Source: Phanerochaete sordida | Taxonomy: Eukaryota; Basidiomycota; Agaricomycetes; Polyporales; Phanerochaetaceae | Assembly: GCA_019973155.2 (NCBI GenBank) | Contig: BPQB01000025.1 | Location: 62,001-126,000, forward strand | DNA: 64,000 nucleotides | Direction of reading: 5' to 3' | Part shown: one piece after another, positions 55,653 through 64,000 of the stretch | Numbering within the stretch: the stretch's first letter is position 1 | Layout: each line of letters begins with the position of its first letter | Notes under the pieces: generated by a model | Database searches by the model: none | Seen by the model: only the letters and a program-made list of their open reading frames with translations | What the model was told of the DNA's origin: nothing | Program-made: the position numbers and the translations under genes

Positions 55653-56499
55653 CTTTGCCTTCGTAACGAAGCAGTTCGAGTAGGAGGGTTGAGGTGGGCG
55701 GAGGTACGGTCTGCGAGGCCGCGAAGCAGACTTTAAATCGTGCAGTGTCTCCACCGCTGTTCCTCCATCTGGAGAGTACGAGCCTGTCTAGTTGCGCAAA
55801 AGATGGACCACGTTCACGGCCCATCAGCGCCTTGCGAAATATGTTGCAGCGCTATTTCAAGTGTTTGTGAAAGAAGCATATATGAGCGTGATATGAGTTA
55901 AACACCTTGGGATATTCGAGGCATGCGGTCGCGGCGCCTGCGCGATCACGTGCAGGTCGCGTCGCGAGTCACGAAATACCTGCCACGTATGCTGCCGCGC
56001 ACCTCGTCATTCGTGGAGGTCGATTTCCGTCGAATCACCCTCTATTTGTAGCTTAGACCCGTCTTATGTCCGAATCATCGTCGATGCCTGCTTCCGATTC
56101 ACTCGGACCTCGAAGCCGCCGTCGTACGGAAAAGCAAAGCCAGCAACGGTCTGAATCAGGTTCTCCAGAGGGCAGCAAGGCCCTCAAAAATTTCCCTGCG
56201 AAGATTGCAAGTGGATAAGATGCAAGGTACATCGCGATGAGGGTAGTGGAGGTAGCAAAGCAAACTCGTACGCGATGTTCCTGCCAGTGGTAATGTCGGA
56301 GATGAATCGCCTTGATGGCCTATTTGGACTCCGATACCTGACCTTCTCCATCTTCCACCAGTATTTCATCGGACATCCGTGCATGACATTCTGTGATCAT
56401 ATTCCTGAGATCTTTCACTGTCTTTGGAGAGCAGCTTTGTTTTACAGAGTGTACCTGACAACAGGACGAATATTTTGCTACGACTTGAACCTTCCGTCC
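55653..56499. other. Intergenic with a short ORF
   Basis: About 850 bp. An ORF at 56066-56218 would encode 50 polar residues (MSESSSMPASDSLGPRS...), with no support beyond composition. Confidence 0.35.
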
Positions 56500-57694
56500 T
56501 CAGCTGAACCAGGTGGTGTACTGCTCGCTCGTCCTCTTCACAGCAGCAGCAATTGCCTTTCCAATGTTTCTGTCTGTTTGCTCGGACGGGTGTAGCTCAT
56601 CGTACCTGCAAAATATCCAGACAGGTGAGGATGTAGTCATTTTTCCGAGAGCATTGAAACTGACCAGAGGAAACTGTCCGCTGCCGGGCCAGTCACAGTT
56701 GTGCAGTTATTCAAGTCGGAGGTGCTCTCGTTGATGTCAAAGAAGCACTGGTGGATCGCCCCAGTCGTGTTTGGTGGGACAGTTCCGTTCAAGAACTTAG
56801 CTGGGTTGCTGAGCATGTCCTCGAAGAGCTGGTGCGAGTCGAAGAGGCCTGCGTACACGGGTGAGCGTTTGAAATCGCGTCAAGATCTCTTGTGTTTTAT
56901 ACCAAGGTGAGCACCAGGGAGCTTCGGTGCCAGCATCTCAAGCAGCGCCCGAGAAAGTGCATTGCCCGCAGTTGTCATCTCCGTCATGAAAACACTCCAC
57001 TCGGTGGTGTTCCTTGGGGCCGTCCAGTAGCGATTTGGATAGGAGTCTGCAGAGTACAGAATCGTCTTCTGCAGAGGAATCATCTGAAGAAGGGTTTGTC
57101 AGCTCACACACTCATCCTCTCGACTGACACTGACATTCTGGAACAAAAAGTTCCTCGCTCCACTGTCATACAACGTCTTGACCCAGCTGACCGCGCAGCG
57201 CGTCGTGTTCACCACTGTTGCGCCGGGCCCGCCTTGACCAACGAGCAATGAGTTGACGCCAACATCGTTCGTGCCAATCCACAGCGTGAAGACTGTCTCC
57301 TCCGCGTTCAGGCGCAATGACCCGTTACGCACTTCCGAGAAGTACAGAGGAAGCTGGCTCTCGAACACGGACGGGAACGGCCGGAAGGTGATGTTGTTGG
57401 AGCAGGTCGCGCCGGAGCGCGCGAACGGGAACAGTTCCAGGTTCCCGTCTTGCGCGGCGAAGACGGGCCAGGCTATCGCGTTGTCGCCTGTGCTGACCTA
57501 GGAGGCGGATTGCTGTGAGAACTGGTCGCTAAGGATGAGTCTGGCATGATGCTCACGACGTCCGTGTAGGAGTCACCAAAGGTGACCAGGTTCTTTATCT
57601 GCCCAGGCCGAGGACCGCGGCCGCTAACCAAAGCCGCAGACGCAAGGCTTGCTGCGACCGCCAGCACTGTCAAGAGAGAAGAGATGGTTCGCAT
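56500..57694 (-). CDS. GDSL esterase 2 (CE16-like), intact
   Basis: Five exons (read right to left): 57557..57694, 57135..57497, 56903..57083, 56665..56848, 56500..56605; 323 aa. Signal peptide 1-20. SGNH-hydrolase blocks: GDSY with catalytic S42, G75-containing RSGATCSNN, GTND 121-124, and D291-E-L-H294. Several sequons (NNIT, NTT, NGT) fit a secreted glycoprotein. Family CE16 enzymes remove acetyl groups from xylo- and other oligosaccharides at the cell surface or outside. The close paralogue at 51063-52255 has the same intron positions. The ATG at 57694 is chosen because the signal peptide begins there. Confidence 0.88.
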
Positions 57695-58987
57695 GGTGCC
57701 TGGGCAATGCTGAGGAGCACGACTGGCGCAGCATCTTATATCCTCTGCCCTTCGTCTCAAGGTATCTCCAAAGACCCCGCCGTCATGCGCGAGCACCCTT
57801 CCTCGCTTCTCACTAGTACGCCCAGCAGCTGACCGTGCATCAGTTCAAGCATCGTCAACCCATCACACCTTCGAAGCACTCTCGCCCGTGCCTAGGTTCT
57901 AGAAGCTCCCTCTCGATGCACTCGCTATTGGACCAAACGCGACTGTGCGACCCCCTTTACCTTTCGCGCGTTCCGCCGCTGTTGCGATCTGCACATGTCA
58001 TTCGCGGAGAAGCAGCGCGCCGGCCACCGCGCGCGACAGCTGATCTGCCCGGCCCCCGCGGTATCCACGCCGCCGCGCAGACGGCGCTCCTGTGACCTGC
58101 GCGCCGCCTGCGTCCCTTCCAAATGCGCAGCGTGCGTTCCCGCGAGATGCTGGCTCGCTCTCGGCCGGCGGCTCTGCGAAGCGTGATACCGGAGTAACGC
58201 CGCGTAAGGCAGGTGAAGTGTTGGTTCTTTGTGTCGCCAGCGCGGAGAATGCTGACTGAGGGTACAGTCTTTCGAGGCCACATGAAAGGGATCGGCGGTC
58301 ACTGGCTGTGGCGCCCCTGCTGCGGAGTGTCCAGGAGATGAACGGTGCGTCGCCAGGGTCCTGGGCGTCGCGGGCATTCAAGAAGGTACCACACGTGGAC
58401 GCGACGAGAAAAAGGCAATCGTTCAAGAGCAATTACGGATGGTTGAAGTTGGCTCGATTTGTGCTCCTCCGATAAAACGCTGCAACGCCACACCACAGGT
58501 ATATTGGCGCAAAATGCTTGACTTACGTTCCAGTGCAAAGTTTGGCCTCAAATAATCAAATGCTATAGGATAACCTGGACTAAACGTCTCGTGCTGCATA
58601 AGTAGGACAAGTCTATTCAAGGACTCGGGCTACATTCCCTGCTTCGAACAGCAAGCGTGCTGTTGGCTCAGTGAGCTTCGACTACCTTCGCGGAGCTGCT
58701 CGCGTCCCGCCACTCACGGGAATGACTTTTAGACGACATCATGAGCGAGGCCACCACCTACAAAGGCTACAAGCCATTACATCTCGTTGATCTCGGCCAA
58801 ACGTACTGGATCTCACTTCCTTTATCCCATTCAATTGCTTTGACTCGCCACGCTTCAGGTGCCACAACTGGTTGGGCCGCACGCTGGATTTGTACGTGGA
58901 CCCGAATATATAGATACCACTCCATTCCCACTCACCTCTCTACTCTGCTCATCTCCTCGCACACTTCTCTTACGCCCATTCTCAAAC
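57695..58987. other. Intergenic
   Basis: About 1.3 kb. Open GC-driven frames between 57.9 and 58.4 kb on both strands lack support. A TATATAG box near 58904 precedes the next gene. Confidence 0.4.
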
Positions 58988-59722
58988 ATGCAGCCCAAGG
59001 AGTACAGCACCCTGATACAAATCCCGATCGACCACATCGAGGTGCACCACCAACTCGAGTACATCCGCGAGGCGCGCAACCTCGCCTACGGCGACGTGCA
59101 CGCGGTCCCCGTGAACGCCAAGAAAGAATCCGCCGGCTGGAAGTGCGCGACGTGCGGCACGACGTCGCAGCAGGCGTGGAGCGCGTCGAACGTCAAGCGC
59201 CACGAGGAGGGCTACGGCCACCTCGAGCGCGTCGCGGCGCGGTTCGCCGTGCACCCCGACAGACTCGGCCGCAAGATCTTCTGCGCGCTGTGCGAACGCT
59301 GGTGCGCGCCCTTTCCAGTATCTCCTGCGACACGCGCTGACGGCCGAGACAGGATCGTCGACAAACGCCACCCGTTGCGCGCGGAGGACCACCACTGGCG
59401 CGTGCACGGCGGCCGCGCTCAGCCGTCCGACGAGGTGAAGCGCAAAGTGCTCAAGGCCTGGTGGGCGCGCAACGGGAAACAAGAATCGCAGCGTCTGCCC
59501 CTCCCCCCGCCCTCCCCGCCGCTGATGCCCTGGGAAATGATGGTGCCACCGCCGGGTTACAAGGACCTCGACACTCAGATTCGCGAAGACTTCTGGGACC
59601 AGCAGATGGCAGAGGACGTCGAACGTTCCGCCTATGACAGGTTGCCGTTCAACTACTTGAACACTCCAGCGATAGATGTAGATAATGAATCCGTCGACAC
59701 ATCTGCGGCCGAGTTCTTTTAG
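58988..59722 (+). CDS. Zinc-finger-like protein, unknown role
   Basis: Two exons, 58988..59301 and 59353..59722; 227 aa. CATCG followed by a spaced VKRHEEGYGH (C-x2-C-x14-H-x5-H pattern) looks like a single C2H2/U1-type finger, and FCALCERW adds a second Cys pair followed by DHHWRVHGG histidines. The C-terminal half is proline-rich, then acidic. The 51-nt intron has the local signals (GTGCGC, CTGAC, CAG). It is a multiple of three, so an unspliced 244-aa form stays open. An open frame reaches upstream to 58859, but the ATG at 58988 follows the TATA box by about 80 bp and is preferred. Probably nuclear; no target can be inferred. Confidence 0.65.
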   Translation: MQPKEYSTLIQIPIDHIEVHHQLEYIREARNLAYGDVHAVPVNAKKESAGWKCATCGTTSQQAWSASNVKRHEEGYGHLERVAARFAVHPDRLGRKIFCALCERWCAPFPVSPATRADGRDRIVDKRHPLRAEDHHWRVHGGRAQPSDEVKRKVLKAWWARNGKQESQRLPLPPPSPPLMPWEMMVPPPGYKDLDTQIREDFWDQQMAEDVERSAYDRLPFNYLNTPAIDVDNESVDTSAAEFF

Positions 59723-59852
59723 ACGAGTACGGGGCCACCGTGATCACAACCCATATCGTAATGTCTGATGATCACAGCCCAATTGACAATGCATGCAAAT
59801 AAAATCCTACAAGGCGATGCCTTGACCTAAAGAGACAAGTCTGCCCATTCCC

Positions 59853-61118
59853 TTACTTCGTATCCTTGACCGACTTCTCAGCATCCCAAGGCAAGAGCGC
59901 GTCGGCGCCGGCCTTATCTCTGATGATCTCCTCGCTCAGCTTCCAGAGGTTACGCCCCAACTCCGGACTGCACGCCTGCTTGCTTTCCGAGCCGATGACA
60001 CCGGGGTCTGTGAAGTATTTGCCTTCGTAGTTATGCTTCTCGATGTCGTCGCTCGTCGCCGCCCAGAGCGTGCTGAGGCTGCCCTGGTCGGGCGCGCGCA
60101 TGAACGGCACGACGGCGTACTTGAGAACGGTCCCGAAGACCGTGCCGTACGCCTCCTTGAACTGGTCCTGCTGACCGGTGTGCACGGCGCCGGGATGCGT
60201 GGCGATCGCGATGATGCGGTCCTTGTTCGGGCGGAAGACGCGGTCTTCGAGGCCGTACTTCGTGAAGAGGATGTTTGCCAGTTTCGAACGGCCGTAGAGC
60301 CCAACGCTGGTGATGGATGTGTCTTTGAGCTCATCGACCGACGCGAACTGCACGCCGGACGGGGCGGCGCGATGGAGTTCGGAGGAGACGCTGACGATGC
60401 GTGGGCGAGGGGCGCCAGGAATCTTGGAGGTCGTCCTGATGAGCGGCAAGAGACGGTTCACCAGCAGGAAATGACCAAGGTGGTTGACCGTCATGTGTCT
60501 GTCTAGGGCCTCGACAGTCTCCCCATACTTGTTGACCCCGACGCCAGCGTCGCAGATGACCTAACCCGCAGATCGTTGAGGATCAGACTTGGGAAGGAGG
60601 ACGTAGGACTCACGAGATCCATTCGTCCTTCTTCCTCGGACAACTTGTCCGCCACTTGTTTCACCATGTTGAGATCACCCAAGTCGCACTGGATAAAGGT
60701 GATATCGGGGACAGCGCCGGCGTCGCTGGCAGATTCCTTGATCTTCTTGACGGCCTCGTCGCCGTTTTCTTCCTTGCGTGACATGACGAGTACTCGAGCA
60801 TTTGCAAGAGCCATGCACCGAGCGACTTCGAAGCCGATTCCTCCGGTGCCTCCGGTAACGAGCACAGTCTGCGAGGCGCGATATTAGTAGCTGATTCGCA
60901 CTGCGGGAAGAGATAGAAGGTCGTACCCTACCGCTAAGGTTGTTCACGTCTTTCTGGGCATAACCGTTCGCCGACTGACCAAGCATTTGTCCTGCGACGT
61001 TCTGCACTTTGTCCATGGTGGTGGAATTTCCGTTGAGCTGACGTTTGGGTAGGTAGAGCGCGGTGGAAGCCCTGTAGCAAGCGCGGCTGGTGGGAGACGA
61101 GAGGCGGAGGACGAACAT
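59853..61118 (-). CDS. Short-chain dehydrogenase SDR6
   Basis: Three exons (read right to left): 60927..61118, 60614..60868, 59853..60560; 384 aa. TGGTGGIG at 69-76, CDAG at 152-155 in place of NNAG, Ser208/209 in VSVSS, catalytic Y238-G-R-S-K242. The N-terminal 60 residues are basic, with few acids, and could be a mitochondrial presequence. The HPGAVHTG and NHLGHFLLV segments place it near dehydrogenases of the RDH12/DHRS12 type. It is not close to the SDR1-5 cluster (different intron positions and motifs). It is divergent with the ACR3-type gene, with 275 bp between the ATGs. Substrate unknown. Confidence 0.88.
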
Positions 61119-61393
61119 CGTTGCCAGGTGTCCACCACCGCTGAGTATATATACCTGTCTCTAACAGCAGGGACGTCATGGCTGCTCTCGGCGGCGACTT
61201 CGATGCACTCGAGGAGCAGATCGAGGACATCGCTCAAAGCAGCCTGCGCACGGACGAATCCATGCTTCGGCAGAAACTGCCGTATATAGTATGCGACGCG
61301 CCTACAAAAAGACGCCGTGCGAACCGCAGGCTCACCTGCATCCTGCTCAAGGACTACAACGTCCCTGCCCTCCCCTGCCCCAATAAAATCGCC

Positions 61394-62861
61394 ATGGACA
61401 ACAAGCCTTCTACTGAAGGGTCCCTCGAGACCCCCCAGCATCCCCAAGGGTCCCTCGCGCCGTCTACCGGGGTCGGATTCAAAGGTGAGTGTCATGACCG
61501 GTGCGGTACTCACTGCGAAGACTGACCCTTGCACCAGCCTTTGCCGGCCAACTGAGCCTCCTCGACCGCCTCTTGACACCTCTCATACTGCTGTGCATGA
61601 TCGTGGGCGTCATCATCGGCGAGTTCGTCCCCAATGTCCAACATGCGTTCGACACCGTGCGCTTCAAGAGTGTCTCCGTCCGTGAGCCCATTCCACCCTT
61701 GTAACTCATGCAGACATCCACAACTCACCTCATCTCGAAGCGATCGCGATTGGCCTCATCGTCATGATGTGGCCTATCTTGACGAAGGTCCAGTACGAGT
61801 CCCTGCACAAGTTGTTCAAGATGCGCGACCTGTACATCCACATCCTGCTCTCGCTCGTCCTGAACTGGATCATCGGCCCGCTCATCATGCTCGCGCTGGC
61901 ATGGGCGACTCTGCCAGACCTTCCAACGTACAGAGCCGGGGTCATCATGGTCGGCCTTGCGCGGTGTATCGCTATGGTCATGATCTGGAACCAGCTCGCG
62001 CGCGGCGACTCGCAATACTGTGCAATATTGGTCGTCATCAATAGCGTACTGCAGATCGTGCTGTACTCACCATATTCGCTGCTGTTCGTGAACATCATCG
62101 GTGGCGGTCACAGCACGCAGGGGATCAAGGTGGACTATGGGGATGTCGCGATATCTGTTCTTATCGTGAGTACTCCTCCTGCGCGTGAACAAAACGTTAG
62201 CTGAGCGCGTATTCAAGTATCTTGGTATCCCGCTCGCCCTGGGCTGCCTCACGCGTTTCCTCATCCTCGGGCTGACATCGCGCGATTTTTTCCACAATCG
62301 CTTCCTGCCGTTCTTCGGGCCGCTCGCGCTCCTCGGCCTGCTGTACACGATCCTCGTCATGTTCGCGTACCAAGGACACCACATCCTGCACAACCTCGGC
62401 CCCGTCTTCCGCGTCTTTGTGCCGATGGTCCTCTACTTCTGCATCATGTGGACGGCGGCCTTCGTGCTAGTGTGGCAGCTCAGCGTGCGCTACAGTAGCA
62501 ACAAAGCTTGGAGGTACGACATGGCAGTCGTGCAGGCGTTCACTGCTGGAAGCAATAACTTCGTGAGTTCATGGCTCGATTTATTTCCACAGGATTCTGA
62601 CGTACTGGGGCATAGGAATTGGCAATCGCCGTGACCATTGCGGTCTACGGCGTTGGTTCGGACCAGGCTCTGGCAGCAACCATTGGTCCTCTCGTGGAGG
62701 TGCCTGTGTTGCTAGCCTTGACCTGGGTAGCGCTCTATCTGAGGACGCGTCTCAGATGGGGCCAGGATGAAGACGCGGAGTCCACAGCAGGATGTGAACC
62801 CCGCGACGAGAAAGCAGATGTGCCACTTCCTATTTGCGAAGTGTCTTGTCGTAATCGCTAG
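61394..62861 (+). CDS. ACR3: Arsenite efflux transporter, ACR3 family
   Basis: Five exons: 61394..61484, 61538..61681, 61741..62165, 62218..62562, 62616..62861; 416 aa. ACR3 proteins export arsenite from the cytosol across the plasma membrane. Visible: about ten membrane segments from LLDRLLTPLILLCMIVGVIIG to VPVLLALTWVALYL, the family stretch GLIVMMWPILTKVQYE, the essential cysteine in GLARCIAMVMIWN (C154), and NNFELAIAVTIAVYG. The frame upstream stays open to 61178, but MDNKPS at 61394 gives the usual short N-terminus. Shares its promoter region with SDR6. No arsenate reductase gene is adjacent. Confidence 0.93.
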
Positions 62862-63301
62862 TGAGCCTTCGTGGGCGCGTTTCCTGCAATTGAACTGAGT
62901 GCCATTGAATACCTCGAGAATCTTGCGGTCCCACCGCGTAGCGTGTGTCTATATGTTCAGCAACAGGTAGCGCTCGCAATAAGAGCTTCTCTTGATGTCG
63001 CACTGAAATGAATAATGCATATGCATCTCCGAAAGGTGCGCGACTTGCGGCATGCGCGGTGTCGCACACGCTCACAAGCGGCGTGCCCGCCGCGAGGAAG
63101 GGCACCCACGGCATAGCAGCGTCCGCCATGCGGCTTGTGGCAATACAATTCGTTCTGATTTCGAGAAAATTACACATGTAGACCTGGGGGCAACGGTTCG
63201 TGCGTTCAGCGAGATCAATGCGCAGTTCGCCCTGCGAAGACTCACGATAGACACTCTACTCCATCCAAAAGACAGCATACGACCGCCAGACACACGGGGT
63301 G
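62862..63301. other. Intergenic between convergent genes
   Basis: 440 bp. An antisense ORF of 115 codons (62830-63177) has no recognisable feature. Confidence 0.4.
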
Positions 63302-63514
63302 TTACAGCCCGAGGCGTTCGTTCTTGGTCATCACATCTTTCTTTTTCCTGGCCTCCTCCTGGGCCGCGAAGCCGGGGACGCCAGTGGCACCGTCCTTGAG
63401 CATGCCCTCCGTCTTCTGGAGCGCCGCCTCCTTCTGGCGCGCAGCGAGCATGTCGCGGACGTCCTGCACGTCGTTGTCGGTCATGGGTATGAGCGTCGGG
63501 TCGCGGCGGATCAT
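63302..63514 (-). CDS. CDC26-like anaphase-promoting complex subunit
   Basis: Single exon, 70 aa. Starts MIRRDPTLIPMTDNDVQDV; the M-x-RR-x-PT-x-I pattern at the extreme N-terminus is the hallmark of CDC26/APC12, which caps the TPR subunit CDC16/APC6 in the APC/C ubiquitin ligase. The rest is a charged helix (MLAARQKEAALQKTEGML) and a Lys-rich tail. Length fits fungal CDC26. Divergent from the PRA1-like gene with 351 bp between the ATGs. The match rests on the short N-terminal motif only. Confidence 0.6.
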   Translation of the reverse strand: MIRRDPTLIPMTDNDVQDVRDMLAARQKEAALQKTEGMLKDGATGVPGFAAQEEARKKKDVMTKNERLGL

Positions 63515-63865
63515 GGCGGCGAAGCTTCACGGGCAGCGGCAGGCAGGCGAACTACTGGGGAAGGGTGTGCCTCTGACGCTGCGCAGTCGGCGAAGTTCAA
63601 GGCACGCGGTAGGCCAGACAAGGTGCTGCGCGCGGCGAGATTGCGAGCGAGGCGGCCCCTGAGCGAGCGTGGCGGGTGTCGTGGCAGGACGAGAGGAGGA
63701 GAGAGCGGGCCCGGCGGCTGCGCGCCCGCAGCGACTGTGCCTGCAGCAACAGTGGCGCCCGCCGTATCGGACAGCATACATACATCTTGCCGGCCAACCA
63801 CCACCTTTACGGTCCCACCTTCCCTTAGCACACCCTTCTCCTCGTCTTCTCCTTCACCACCGACA
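63515..63865. other. Divergent promoter region
   Basis: 350 bp between the CDC26-like and PRA1-like start codons. GC-rich; long antisense ORFs are shadows. Confidence 0.4.
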
Positions 63866-64000
63866 ATGTCTGCCGCCATGGACGCCATGCTCCGCGTCTC
63901 GGAAACCCTCAAGTCGTTCAGGGTGCGTGCGGCCCCGTCCTCGCAGCGCCGGTGCTGAACGGCCTACGTGGTGCACAGGAGACCCGCCTCAGCGCGCTGC
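63866..64000 (+). CDS. Start of a gene, possibly PRA1 family (truncated by window)
   Basis: Exon 1 63866..63922 and the beginning of exon 2 from 63979, running off the window. The visible product is MSAAMDAMLRVSETLKSF then RETRLSAL. Fungal PRA1/YIP3 proteins, which act in vesicle traffic with Rab GTPases, begin with a similar SxxFRETRLS segment, so that is my best guess. Only 26 residues are visible. Confidence 0.45.

Noticed and set aside
57925..58432. Overlapping minus-strand ORFs of 108-150 codons
   Set aside because: Three frames open at once, typical of GC bias; no splice or family evidence.
1..64000. CRISPR arrays, operons, ribosome-binding sites, riboswitches
   Set aside because: Eukaryotic window; no spaced short direct repeats and no bacterial-type layout seen.

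Overview
The window comes from a filamentous basidiomycete, most likely an agaricomycete related to the polypores. It is GC-rich, and most genes carry many introns of about 50-60 nt with GTRNGT-type donors, a CTGAC/CTAAC-like branch site and a C/T-AG acceptor. The gene content fits: a DUF6535-type membrane protein, a GH45/expansin-like enzyme, GDSL (CE16-type) esterases and a cytosolic-type fungal formate dehydrogenase. I rebuilt exon structures by hand. Every spliced model below keeps the reading frame across all junctions unless stated.

1-13.9 kb is ordinary gene-dense sequence: an acidic protein cut by the window edge, a bZIP factor, a secreted low-complexity protein, an ERD1/EXS-domain protein, NAD-dependent formate dehydrogenase, the histone acetyltransferase GCN5 and a GH45/expansin-like protein. 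14.5-16.15 kb is a probable non-autonomous element with short inverted ends.

16.7-37.6 kb is the unusual part. It holds five paralogous short-chain dehydrogenases (SDR1-5) in the order a(+) b(+) c(+) b'(-) a'(-), and two paralogous multi-pass membrane proteins of unknown family that share a conserved 15-nt micro-exon. A block [membrane gene(-), decayed gene(-), SDR(+)] is tandemly duplicated. A second, inverted duplication of about 2 kb surrounds SDR3. A TIR element with 447-bp arms and a 7-bp target duplication has inserted into the first decayed gene, and the second block preserves the matching empty site.

38.5-64 kb returns to mixed housekeeping and accessory genes: an ER cyclophilin with two possible terminal exons, an initiator tRNA-Met, exosome subunit RRP4, a 902-aa disordered protein, a DUF6535 protein, a frame-disrupted GDSL esterase, a small proline-rich protein, a second ER cyclophilin with a changed active site, an intact GDSL esterase, a zinc-finger protein, a further SDR, an ACR3-type arsenite transporter, a CDC26-like APC/C subunit and the start of a PRA1-like gene. 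The repeated theme is local gene duplication followed by divergence or decay.
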